Part shown: piece by piece, positions 32,192 to 39,284 of the stretch
How positions within the stretch are numbered: the first letter of the stretch is position 1
How the letters are laid out: every line of letters starts with the position of its first letter
DNA from: Deltaproteobacteria bacterium
GTDB lineage: Bacteria > Desulfobacterota > Binatia > UBA9968
Direction of reading: 5' to 3'
Assembly (NCBI GenBank): GCA_009692615.1
Contig: SHYW01000041.1
Coordinates: forward strand, 1-39,284
Length of the DNA: 39,284 nucleotides
Notes under the pieces: model-generated
The model's database searches: none
Told to the model about the DNA's origin: nothing
The model's input: only the letters and a program-made list of their open reading frames with translations
Program-made: the position numbers and the translations under genes

Positions 32192-32474
32192 CGGGAGCGA
32201 AGTCGACAATTCAACATAGGGCGCGAGTACTCATCGAAATAAAGGTATCGCTTTGATTAGGAATGGTTATACTTCCGGTGCGCGCTGGGAGATCTGAAGC
32301 AGTCGCAAGCAGTTGGTAATACACTCGTCGCTTTGACTCGGCGGCTTCGATGGGTTGCGCTTTGCAAACCATTGATACAACGGGTAAGACTCACAACGTC
32401 ATGATCCTTAAGTACCGAAATACACGGGTCGGTAGGCTCGACAGTTAGTTCGCACCCGCCTCTCCGAGAGCTGT
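32192..32474. other. Intergenic region upstream of the SRPBCC/DoxX-like gene
   Basis: This 283-bp stretch has no coding potential I can support and no clear repeat. The only structure noted is the CCGCCTCTCCGAGAGCTGT stretch just before the start at 32475. A promoter is presumably here but cannot be pinned down. Confidence 0.4.
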
Positions 32475-33382
32475 ATGAGCATCTACGTCGAGATCGTTGT
32501 CCGGGCGCCGATGGAGACACTCTGGGCACACACGCAGACGCCAGAGCTTCACGAGCGGTGGGATCTCCGCTTCTCTCGAATCGATTACCTGCCGAGGAGT
32601 GGCGAGACCGAACCGCAGCGCTTCCGTTACGCCACGCGCATTGGTTTTGGACTAGCAGTCGCCGGCGAAGGCGAAAGCGTAGGCGAGGGAAGCCTTGCGA
32701 ACGGCAGCCGTTCCTCGGCTCTGAAATTCAGCTCGGACGATGCCCGCTCCATTATTCGCGAAGGCAGTGGCTACTGGAAGTATATTCCGACCGCGGAAGG
32801 CATACGTTTCCTCACCTGGTACGACTACCGCACACGCTTCGGTGCCTTCGGCGCACTATGTGATAGACTCGTCTTCCGACTCTCATGGGATGGGCCACCG
32901 CGTGGAGTTTCGACCGCCTCCGTCTTTGGCTTGAGGACGGCGTCGATCCGACCCAAGCTATGCGCCAGACGCTCGTCCATATCGTGGCACGCGTCGGCCT
33001 CGCGCTGATTTTCGCGTATCATGGCCTTGTACCGAAACTGCTCGCACCCTACGCCGACGAGGTTGCCATGCTCCGCGACGCCGGCATCGCCACTGAGGGT
33101 ACAGGCGCCGTGTTGACTCTTCTAGGTATCGCGGAAATATTGCTGGCGCTCGGCCTACTGCTCTTCTGGCACCGCCGGTGGCCGCCATGGGTCTGCTTTG
33201 GACTGATGTGGCCGGTGATCATCAGCGTGGCCGTGAGCTCTCCACAATACCTCGGTGCGGCCTTCAATCCGGTGTCGTTGAATCTGGCGGTCGCATGTCT
33301 TGCGGTCATCGATCTGATGGTGCTCAGAGGACTTCCGTCGGCGGCACGCTGTCGGAGGCGACCACTTTCCGAGACATCATGA
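32475..33382 (+). pseudogene. SRPBCC + DoxX-like protein, split by a one-base frameshift near 32873
   Basis: Two overlapping frames make one two-domain protein of about 300 residues. 32475 to about 32872 encodes an SRPBCC/polyketide-cyclase-like domain (ELHERWDLRFSRIDYLPR, EGSGYWKYIPTAEGIRFL, LCDRLVFR). From about 32880 frame +2 continues MGWATAWSFDRLRLWLED and a four-helix DoxX-like membrane domain (GLALIFAYHGLVPKLL, LLGIAEILLALGLLLFW, VIISVAVSS). Restoring one C (CGACTCTC to CGACCTCTC) would give the expected FRPLMGW junction. This is either a sequencing error or a real frameshift; if it is an error the gene is intact. Domain pairing is known in proteins adjacent to DUF4166. The stop overlaps the next start (ATGA). 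Confidence 0.75.
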
Positions 33383-34056
33383 CCTCCATCTATCAGCGCG
33401 TCCTTGGTTCCGACTTCGCTCGCTTGCATCCGGCGATCCAGCGTCGATTCGGATTCACAACCAGCGATAACATCGCCTCGATCGGGCGTGGCGTCATGGA
33501 AGAAGTCTGGAAAGGGCGGTTCTACACCATACCGTTCCTTTACGTTGGCACGTGGCGCCGCATCATGTTTCCTGAAACCGGACGCAATATCCCGTTCACG
33601 ATTGAGAACTATGCGTTTGTCGACCAGTTCGGCCGCGAGACGGTGTCCTGGATTCGTACTTTCCAGTCCCGGCGCACGCGCCGCTTCGACGCGTACATGA
33701 TCTACAGCGAAGCACGTGGCCGCATTGTCGATTATCTCGGCTCGCATGAGCACTTGGCTGTTGATATCGACCTGTCAGTCGATGAGGCAGGTGGACTTCG
33801 CCTCCGTTCGGGTGCACAGCGCTTTTACGAAGGGCCCATTAGCTTCAACTTTCCATTGTTCTTTAGTGGTATCGCGGACGTGCGCGAGTGGTATGACGAG
33901 AAGACGCAACGCTTCCGTATTGTAGTGAACGTTCAAAATAAGACTTGGGGCCCGCTGTTCGGGTATCACGGCAGCTTCGATGTAGAGTGGCGGAAAGTTG
34001 CAGACGGCGCCCTGCCCGGCCACATCCTGCCGAGCCGACAGGAACGTCGCGAATAA
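33379..34056 (+). CDS. DUF4166-like protein
   Basis: 225 residues from ATG at 33379, overlapping the stop of the DoxX-like gene by 4 bp, so translational coupling is likely. Regions that suggest the DUF4166 family: VLGSDFARLHPAIQRRFGF at the start, FTIENYAFVDQFGRETVSW, and near the end PLFGYHGSFDVEWRKV. No signal peptide or membrane segment. Family function is unknown, but the gene order DoxX-like then DUF4166 is a recurring pair. Base composition and codon use appear similar to the neighbouring island genes. Confidence 0.78.
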   Translation: MTSIYQRVLGSDFARLHPAIQRRFGFTTSDNIASIGRGVMEEVWKGRFYTIPFLYVGTWRRIMFPETGRNIPFTIENYAFVDQFGRETVSWIRTFQSRRTRRFDAYMIYSEARGRIVDYLGSHEHLAVDIDLSVDEAGGLRLRSGAQRFYEGPISFNFPLFFSGIADVREWYDEKTQRFRIVVNVQNKTWGPLFGYHGSFDVEWRKVADGALPGHILPSRQERRE

Positions 34057-34170
34057 TGGCAACCGCCGAAGAAGCATCATCCCCCCCTAACATGCGTTTC
34101 AGCCGCTGCGGTTGAAACTCGATGGTGAATCACTCGTGTTATCCTAATGTCGATTGTCGAGGAGAGACCC

Positions 34171-34539
34171 ATGGCGCGCATCCGACACATTGCGATACTC
34201 ACGGAAGACGTGGAAAAACTGGTGAAGTTCTACACGGAGGGATTTGGCCTAAAGATCGTTCACGGCGTCGGCACGGCGACTTATCTGACCGACGGTCATA
34301 TCAACTTGGCGATCATCCCCATCGGCCCGGAGCGCGAGATCGAAGGGCCGCAACTTCAGACCGGCATCAACCACTTCGGCTTCGAAGTCGACGATGTCGC
34401 CGCCGTGCGCAAGAGATGCAAGGGACTCAACGCAGCAGAAGACGTGAGGAAACGCCCGCCCAATCGCGAAGCCGAATACCGCTTGCTCGACCCGGACGGC
34501 AACCCCGTCGACCTATCGCAACATGGCTGGCCGCATTGA
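34171..34539 (+). CDS. VOC/glyoxalase-family protein (copy 2)
   Basis: 122 residues from ATG at 34171 with GAGGAGAG upstream. It is nearly identical to the protein at 30190-30558 over the first 75 residues and differs mainly in VDDVAAVRKRCKGLNAAEDV and VDLSQ. The start region (ATGGCGCGCATCCGACACAT) is identical in DNA. The two intact copies flank the 3.6-kb plus-strand island as direct repeats. Same VOC fold; substrate unknown. Confidence 0.87.
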   Translation: MARIRHIAILTEDVEKLVKFYTEGFGLKIVHGVGTATYLTDGHINLAIIPIGPEREIEGPQLQTGINHFGFEVDDVAAVRKRCKGLNAAEDVRKRPPNREAEYRLLDPDGNPVDLSQHGWPH

Positions 34540-34642
34540 GATTGAATCCAACTGCCAATTCAACACCTGGTTGATCCTGCTGGCTGCTGTAAGCCGAGAG
34601 AGATATTAATTCGTCAACTAGCGGTCAAATTTTCTCGTCGTC

Positions 34643-34662
34643 ATACCGGCGAAGGCCGGTAT
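34643..34662. repeat. Palindrome of the GTCATACCGGC family
   Basis: ATACCGGC at 34643-34650 pairs with GCCGGTAT at 34655-34662 around GAAG, preceded by GTC. This is the same module as at 38130-38152 and 20918-20940. It lies between the VOC copy 2 and the GMC oxidoreductase gene, whose 3' ends face each other, so it may help terminate both transcripts, although no T-run follows. Confidence 0.7.
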
Positions 34663-34731
34663 CCAGGGGCGGTTGGCCCGGGAGGGTCTCGACCCTCCCC
34701 TACATTCAGAGGACGAATGAGAATCCACTCA

Positions 34732-36435
34732 TTAGAACCACTGCTTCTGCTTCTGAATAAACTCCGCCAGCCGATAGCTCAGCGCCGCCACCGTCGCGGT
34801 TGGCGGATAGCCGGCCATGGTGGGAAACACCGACGAGCCGACGATGAACAGATTGTCGACGTCGTGAGTCTGGCAGTCGGCGTTGACCACGGAATTGTTC
34901 GGGTCGGCGCCCATGCGCGTGCCGCCGGCCCAACGGTTGGGGCGGCCTTTTTCGACGGTCCACACTTTATTCGCACCGGTGGCGCGCATGATTTTATCGC
35001 CGACGCCGGCCAGGTATTTTTGCAAGCGCTGTTCGTTCTGATGAAATTCGAAAGTCACCCGCGGCAGCGGCAGCCCCCAGCGGTCGCGATAACGCGGATC
35101 GAGATCGACGCGATTGTCCGGATGCGGCAGCGTTTCGGGCTGCATGTTCAAATCCATGATTCGCGTGTAGTAGCGCGTGTAAAAATCTTTGAACGCTTTG
35201 CCCCAGCCGGGCACCCCCGGCGGCAAAACATCGAAGCGGCTGATCGGCGTGCCGTCGCCGCTGGTGCCGATGGTCCCGCCGCGAATGAAACCTAGATCGT
35301 TATGATCGAAGTTGTTGCCGTTGAAATCGTCGATGCGCATCGCCGCCGAGCCCGGTCCGATGAAACCGTTGATGATGTAATCGTCGAAGGCGCCCATGGA
35401 GCGCACGTCGCCATGGGCCATGATATTGCGGCCGACGTAGCCGCTGCTGTTGGCCAGTCCCTTGGAGAATCGCCCCTTGCCGGTTTTGGAAATCAGCAGC
35501 AAGCGCGCATGCTCGAAGACAAAGGCGCTCAAGATCACCACCCGGGCGCGCTGCTCATGCGCCACGCCCTCGGGATCGAAATAGCTCACGCCGTTAACGC
35601 GGCCGGCGCTATCGACGTTGATGCGAAATACTTTTGAATTGGTCTTGAGATCGAAGTTGCCGGTTTCCAACGCGACGGGAATGGCGATGTAGAGCGACGC
35701 CGACTTGGCATGGATATGGCAGCCGTAAAAATTACAGTGGCCGCAGTAAACGCACGCCGGACGCTGGCCGATGCGCGTGTCGAATGGCGCCGCCGGTTTG
35801 TACGGCTCCGAAGCGATACCCGCCGACGTATCGTAAGGATGATAGCCGAGTTTTTTGCATGCTTCGGTGAACAGCTCCATCTTGCCGCTGTGACGCAGCG
35901 GCGGCAGCGGAAAACCGCGCTGGCGCGGTCCGGCGAAAGGATTGGCGCCGGCTTGACCGGAGATGCCGAACTCCCATTCGAACTTTTCATAGTAGGGATC
36001 GAGGTCGTCGTAGCTGAGCGGCCAATCGATGATATCGTAGCCGGTTAAATCTGCTTTAGCCCGTTCGGCGACGCCGCTGGCGATCTCATTGGTGTGAAGT
36101 TTAAAATCGCCCGGCATGTAGCGCGACGACTGGCCGGTCCAGTGCAGCAACGCGCCGCCTAAAACGTTGAGCGGGCTAGTGCGGAATTGCCGATCGGTTT
36201 TATCGCCCGCCTTGCGCCGGATCGTCGTCGGTTCATGGCGCACCCAGTCGAGGGTTTCTGGACGGATCAGAAATCGGACCGAATCGCGCGGCGCATAATC
36301 TTCTTTCTTAGGCGCCGGGCCGCGTTCGAAGCCGACGACTTTCAAACCGGCGGACGCGAGTTCTTTGGCGAGAATCCCGCCCATGCCGCCGACGCCGACG
36401 ATGCAAACATCGGCGATCTCTTGGGGCGCGCTCAT
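34732..36435 (-). CDS. GMC-type FAD dehydrogenase (gluconate-2-dehydrogenase alpha-like)
   Basis: 567 residues from ATG at 36435, overlapping the small-subunit stop by 4 bp. FAD-binding loop VGVGGMGGILAKELASAG at the N-terminus, VLGGALLHWTG, then a Cys cluster CVYCGHCNFYGC (Cys228, 231, 234, 239). In FAD-dependent glucose and fructose dehydrogenases a similar cluster binds an Fe-S centre, so one may exist here. The C-terminus has VFPTMAGYPPTATVAALSYRLA, where the usual catalytic-region Asn-Pro reads Pro-Pro. Members oxidise sugar acids, alcohols or aldehydes and pass electrons to cytochrome or quinone. No cytochrome c subunit is adjacent. No signal peptide was seen. Confidence 0.86.
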   Translation of the reverse strand: MSAPQEIADVCIVGVGGMGGILAKELASAGLKVVGFERGPAPKKEDYAPRDSVRFLIRPETLDWVRHEPTTIRRKAGDKTDRQFRTSPLNVLGGALLHWTGQSSRYMPGDFKLHTNEIASGVAERAKADLTGYDIIDWPLSYDDLDPYYEKFEWEFGISGQAGANPFAGPRQRGFPLPPLRHSGKMELFTEACKKLGYHPYDTSAGIASEPYKPAAPFDTRIGQRPACVYCGHCNFYGCHIHAKSASLYIAIPVALETGNFDLKTNSKVFRINVDSAGRVNGVSYFDPEGVAHEQRARVVILSAFVFEHARLLLISKTGKGRFSKGLANSSGYVGRNIMAHGDVRSMGAFDDYIINGFIGPGSAAMRIDDFNGNNFDHNDLGFIRGGTIGTSGDGTPISRFDVLPPGVPGWGKAFKDFYTRYYTRIMDLNMQPETLPHPDNRVDLDPRYRDRWGLPLPRVTFEFHQNEQRLQKYLAGVGDKIMRATGANKVWTVEKGRPNRWAGGTRMGADPNNSVVNADCQTHDVDNLFIVGSSVFPTMAGYPPTATVAALSYRLAEFIQKQKQWF

Positions 36436-36953
36436 TTCGCCACCGTCTTACGGCTGTCCACCGCGACAGGTTCGACATCGACGCGCTTATTGATGTACGG
36501 ATCGGGATAACCGAACTGCTGGCCGGGAAAATCCACCAAGCGCCAGCCGGCCATGTTTTTGTTGCCGCCATATTCCGGCTCGCAAAACACCCCTTCCAAA
36601 ACATGGCAGCGCACGGTCTCGAAAAATTCCGCCGCCGCTTTGAAACTGTCGGCATTGCCGGCTTCGAAGTCGCGCAACAGCGCATCCATGGAGTCCTCCG
36701 GCAGCTCGACAAATCGCTTGCCGAACTTGGTGCGGGCGTAACGTTGCAGCGCGCGCAGCCCTTGGCGATAGAGCGGCACGAGCGCGGCATAATCGCCGGC
36801 CAACGCCACTTCGATGTAATTCACCGCGCCGATCTCCACCGCGCCGGGCGTTTCGGTCTTTGGAAAAATCCGCCCAGCCATAGCCGCCAAAGTCGCGGCC
36901 TCTTCATCGTTCAGCACTTTCGCCGATGTCGTCTTGTTATCGCTCGTCGCCAT
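36432..36953 (-). CDS. GMC dehydrogenase small subunit (gluconate-2-dehydrogenase subunit 3 family)
   Basis: 173 residues from ATG at 36953, preceded by GGAG 13 nt away. It fits the subunit-3 family: AATLAAMAGRIFPKTETPGA at the start, VNYIEVALAGDY, FETVRCHVLEGVFCEP, GWRLVDFPGQQFGYPDPY at the end. Family proteins usually carry a Tat signal and escort the FAD subunit out of the cell. This copy has no visible leader, so the complex may stay in the cytoplasm. The 4-bp overlap with the GMC gene indicates one operon. Confidence 0.85.
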   Translation of the reverse strand: MATSDNKTTSAKVLNDEEAATLAAMAGRIFPKTETPGAVEIGAVNYIEVALAGDYAALVPLYRQGLRALQRYARTKFGKRFVELPEDSMDALLRDFEAGNADSFKAAAEFFETVRCHVLEGVFCEPEYGGNKNMAGWRLVDFPGQQFGYPDPYINKRVDVEPVAVDSRKTVAK

Positions 36954-37060
36954 GTAAATTTGATCCGCTCCCGTCGAATATCGTCCTACTTGCATAGCAG
37001 ATATCGCCGCCAAAAAGGTAGTGCAAGGCAGAAAAATTTAGCGCGGCGCGGCGCGCGACA

Positions 37061-38074
37061 TTAGCGGAAATAAAACTGGCGGAACTCACTGGCGTAGCGA
37101 TTGATATCGTCGGAGACGCTCGGATTGATGGCGGCGAGCTTGAGTTTACTATGATGCATTTCCGGCACCAGCGGCTCGACGTCGCTTCGTCCGGAAAGGC
37201 GATTGGCGCTGCGCAATTGCTGCTGCGATTCGTAGGACAACATGAAATCGAGGAGCAATTTGCCGGCGTTCGGATGAGGCGCTTTGGCGGCCAAACCGGC
37301 CGGCGACAGCGCGACGAAAACTGGGTTGACGGTTTTCACCCAATCGATCGGCGCGCCGGCTTTTTTCATCGACTCGACGCGGTGGGCGTAGACAATGCCG
37401 ATAGGAAATTCGCCGGCGGCGATCAGCTGGGAAATCAAGGTATGCCCCTTGCGCCAGTGAACTTGCTGCTGCGCCAAGGCGCGATGATAACTCTGCGCCC
37501 GCTCCCGTCCCCACACTTCAACGGTAGCGCCGAACCATTCATACTCTTCCTGATCCATGCCGATCTTGCCGCGCCATTTAGGGTGGAGCAGATCCTGCCA
37601 ATCCGCCGGCGCCTCCTTGGCGCTCACCAACTTGGGGTTGAAGCCGAGGACGTAATAATTATTGTTGACGCTCGCCCAATAACCGTCGGGGTCTTTGAAC
37701 TGTTCTAAATACGCCGCGTGTTCGGGCGAGCGATAGGGTTGCACCAGGCGCAGCTTTTTCAACGGATTGATCACCGTGATGTTGATCACGTCCACAAAGC
37801 TGCGCCCGGCGCGGTCCTCAGTGATGATACGATTGAGCAGCGGCTCGGCGCTCATGCGCAACAAGTCCGTTTTAATGAACGGATACTTCTGCTCGAAACG
37901 CTGCAACAGCGGCCGCGAGTCGTTGATGTTGAGCGGCGTATAGAAAACCACTTGGCCTTCTTTGTGCGCCGCCTCGATCAATGCGGTCGAAGGCGTTACC
38001 GTTTGCGCCGCCAGATGTTTGAGAAACAGACCCTGACTACCCAACAGGATTGCCAGACAAAGGAAGAGTTGCAT
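37061..38074 (-). CDS. Type-1 solute-binding protein (iron/spermidine-like)
   Basis: 337 residues from ATG at 38074 with GGAGGTG upstream; a longer frame runs into a TIR repeat (38130-38232) and is rejected. Signal peptide MQLFLCLAILLGSQGLFLK, cleavage likely after LAA. Stretches such as GQVVFYTPLNI, INPLKKLRLVQPYRSPE, WQDLLHPKWRGKIGM and VALSPAGLAAKAPHPNAGK match the extracellular solute-binding family that includes Fe3+ and polyamine binders. It is unlike the NMT1-type proteins of the window. Ligand unknown; no permease nearby. Confidence 0.83.
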   Translation of the reverse strand: MQLFLCLAILLGSQGLFLKHLAAQTVTPSTALIEAAHKEGQVVFYTPLNINDSRPLLQRFEQKYPFIKTDLLRMSAEPLLNRIITEDRAGRSFVDVINITVINPLKKLRLVQPYRSPEHAAYLEQFKDPDGYWASVNNNYYVLGFNPKLVSAKEAPADWQDLLHPKWRGKIGMDQEEYEWFGATVEVWGRERAQSYHRALAQQQVHWRKGHTLISQLIAAGEFPIGIVYAHRVESMKKAGAPIDWVKTVNPVFVALSPAGLAAKAPHPNAGKLLLDFMLSYESQQQLRSANRLSGRSDVEPLVPEMHHSKLKLAAINPSVSDDINRYASEFRQFYFR

Positions 38075-38129
38075 CACACCTCCGATCTTTACCGCCACCC
38101 ACTCATTTAATTCGTCGACTCTTCGTTTC

Positions 38130-38232
38130 GTCATACCGGCGCAGGCCGGTATCCATCTTTGTTGCCAACGCCACCACTCCCCTGGATGCCGGCCGGAGTC
38201 TATCCTGAGCAAAGTCGAAGGGCCGGCATGAC
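38130..38232. repeat. 103-bp TIR element
   Basis: Starts GTCATACCGGC and ends GCCGGCATGAC (10 of 11 terminal positions inverted), with the hairpin ATACCGGC/GCCGGTAT at 38133-38152 and a TCCTGAGCAAAGTCGAAGGG stretch inside. It sits between the LOG-family and solute-binding-protein genes. Related to 20918-21003. Confidence 0.75.
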
Positions 38233-38278
38233 GACGTGAAACACCGCACGATGCTATTTGAACTCCTGAGCTACTCCG

Positions 38279-38872
38279 TTACGTCACCTTCGCATCAAAT
38301 TTCTTCACCGGCTGCTCAGCCATCAATTTCGCGAAGCAATCGAGCAACCGCGCAGGCGCTCTTTCAACCACGAGCAACGCGCGATGCTTCGGCTTAATGA
38401 AATCTTGTTCAACGGCATGGTCGAGAAACTGAATCAGCGGATCGTAATAACCGGCAACGTTGAGCAAGCCGCAAGGCTTGGCATGAATCCCCAACTGCGC
38501 CCAGCTCAACACTTCGAAAAATTCTTCCATGGTGCCAATGCCGCCGGGCATAGCGATGAAGCCGTCAGACAGCTCGGCCATCAGCGCCTTGCGCTCATGC
38601 ATCGACTGCACGATACGCAATTCGCTCAAGCCTCGGTGCGCCACTTCTTTGCTGACTAAAGAATCGGGAATCACGCCTATCACCTGGCCACAGAGTTCGA
38701 GCACGGTATCGGCAATCACCGTCATCAAACCAACGTTGCCACCGCCGTAAACGAGACCGTAATTGCGCGCGACCAACTCGCGGCCAAGTCGTGTCGCCGC
38801 CTCGGCGTATTCACCGCGCGCGCCATGGCGCGATCCAGTAAAGACACAGATTCGCCCGGTCAAATTACTCAT
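38279..38872 (-). CDS. LOG-family protein (Rossmann, nucleotide-monophosphate phosphoribohydrolase-like)
   Basis: 197 residues from ATG at 38872, the normal length. Motifs: VFTGSRHGARGEY (about 10-22), YGGGNVGLMTVIAD, MHERKALMAELSD (about 91-103) and the signature PGGIGTMEEFFE (109-120). LOG proteins hydrolyse cytokinin riboside 5'-monophosphates or plain AMP-type nucleotides to a base and ribose phosphate. In bacteria the usual role is probably nucleotide salvage. No operon partner is adjacent. Confidence 0.9.
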   Translation of the reverse strand: MSNLTGRICVFTGSRHGARGEYAEAATRLGRELVARNYGLVYGGGNVGLMTVIADTVLELCGQVIGVIPDSLVSKEVAHRGLSELRIVQSMHERKALMAELSDGFIAMPGGIGTMEEFFEVLSWAQLGIHAKPCGLLNVAGYYDPLIQFLDHAVEQDFIKPKHRALLVVERAPARLLDCFAKLMAEQPVKKFDAKVT

Positions 38873-39138
38873 AGAAGTAAAACTCTCCGCAAAATCTCCT
38901 CATCGCCCTGCTTTACTACGGCGCCGATTGTAAATGGAAGCACCGCGTTCGTCCATGGCCTGAGAGCGACCCGAACAATTTGATTTGGCGGAACAGGTAG
39001 CGTTGACAAGTCGGTGGGAGCTGTTGGATATTGCAACCGATTTAGATTTTATTGTTGGAGCCTTCGCCGGAGATAAGCCGACCGGCTTTTATCGCCGCCT
39101 ACGACGGCTCACTTAATAATAGGCGTCATAGACAAACG
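38873..39138. other. Intergenic region between LOG gene and IS end
   Basis: 266 bp with no convincing gene. A 38961-39117 frame (EQFDLAEQVALTSRWELLD in its first part) lacks a start and shows no family resemblance. A small hairpin AAGCCGACCGGCTTTT lies at about 39076-39091 and may be a weak plus-strand terminator. Confidence 0.4.
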
Positions 39139-39284
39139 TGTCGTGGCAACGTCAATATGTCATGTTAACAGCAACGCGATTATGTCAGGGTAGTGCGTTG
39201 GGTTGAGGTCGTAAGTTAGAAACCTGGCCATAGCGGAACCCCACCTTGTTGGAGTTGGTTCGATATAGGCCAAGTGTGTGCGTC
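39139..39284 (+). mobile_element. Insertion sequence end, element continues beyond the window
   Basis: Begins TGTCGTGGCAACGTC at 39139, followed by the paired unit GCAACGCGATTATGTCAGGG at 39171-39190. Aligned with the reverse complement of 147-91, it matches at most positions over about 55 bp with one 2-base gap. So it is the inverted partner of the left IS end, again with its outer tip pointing into the window. Beyond about 39190 no transposase sequence is recognised, which suggests it is the opposite end of the same kind of element. Confidence 0.7.

Noticed and set aside
34565-34580. ACCTGGTTGATCCTGC, identical to the start of eukaryotic 18S rRNA
   Set aside because: The match is only about 16 bases and the following sequence diverges at once, so there is no rRNA gene.
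39076-39091. AAGCCGACCGGCTTTT hairpin as a terminator
   Set aside because: The stem is short and only four Ts follow; no plus-strand gene ends just before it.
38961-39117. Short plus-strand open frame before the right IS end
   Set aside because: No start codon with a ribosome-binding site, no recognisable domain, and it is too short to judge.
39163-39284. Minus-strand open frame through the right IS end
   Set aside because: It stays open for about 40 codons but shows no transposase motif and ends inside the terminal repeat, so it is probably chance.

Overview
The window (39,284 bp) looks like chromosomal DNA of an uncultured, metabolically versatile soil, groundwater or sponge-type bacterium. 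The mix of orphan NMT1/THI5-like solute-binding proteins, UbiD decarboxylases, Rieske oxygenases and bicupins resembles metagenome-derived Binatia, Tectomicrobia, Rokubacteria and unclassified deltaproteobacteria. No rRNA or marker gene is present, so this placement is an inference. UGA is used as an ordinary stop by many genes here, so the standard bacterial code applies. Nearly all genes lie on the minus strand; a short plus-strand island occupies about 30.2-34.5 kb.

Layout. (1) 1-147: end of an insertion sequence with the first codons of its transposase. It is inserted in a CDC48/VAT-like AAA+ ATPase gene (148-1116), which is cut off just after Walker B. A related IS end, also facing into the window, begins at 39139. 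(2) 1.26-18.7 kb, minus strand: a long catabolic-type cluster. It contains two Rieske oxygenase alpha subunits, two UbiD-family decarboxylases, two bicupins, a DHDPS/aldolase-family protein, an NAD-dependent epimerase/dehydratase, the two halves of a ComDE-like ThDP decarboxylase, a xanthine-dehydrogenase-type molybdenum subunit, and four exported solute-binding proteins without permease or ATPase. A tRNA-Val(CAC) lies at its upstream border. (3) 19.0-27.8 kb, minus strand: a cluster of predicted exported enzymes in paralogous pairs (two RidA-like, two metallo-beta-lactamase-fold, two amidohydrolases), with two more solute-binding proteins. At its upstream end is a small CMD/AhpD-like gene with an in-frame UGA. 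(4) 28.0-29.9 kb: a methyltransferase with an extremely histidine-rich N-terminus, an EVE-domain protein and a small hypothetical protein. (5) 30.2-34.5 kb, plus strand: two nearly identical VOC genes flanking an alpha/beta hydrolase, a decayed third VOC copy, a solute-binding-protein remnant, a frameshifted SRPBCC/DoxX-like gene and a DUF4166-like gene. (6) 34.7-38.9 kb, minus strand: a GMC dehydrogenase with its small subunit, a type-1 solute-binding protein and a LOG-family protein.

The most notable object is the 88-codon gene at 27545-27811. It has a strong ribosome-binding site and reads as one continuous CMD/AhpD-like protein if the UGA at codon 42 is selenocysteine, which gives a C-D-P-U redox motif where the family has CxxC. 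A perfect 6-bp hairpin with a GGAC loop begins 11 nt after the UGA, as expected for a bacterial SECIS. It sits 17 bp upstream of a solute-binding-protein gene and downstream of the His-rich methyltransferase. This gene was missing from ordinary ORF calls because of the UGA.

How the genes may work together (inference): exported solute-binding and hydrolytic proteins would capture or process small organic acids or amides outside the cytoplasm, while Rieske, UbiD, bicupin, ThDP and molybdenum enzymes would hydroxylate, decarboxylate and cleave aromatic or heteroaromatic acids. No substrate can be named from sequence alone. Short palindromic and terminal-inverted-repeat elements fill many intergenic gaps.
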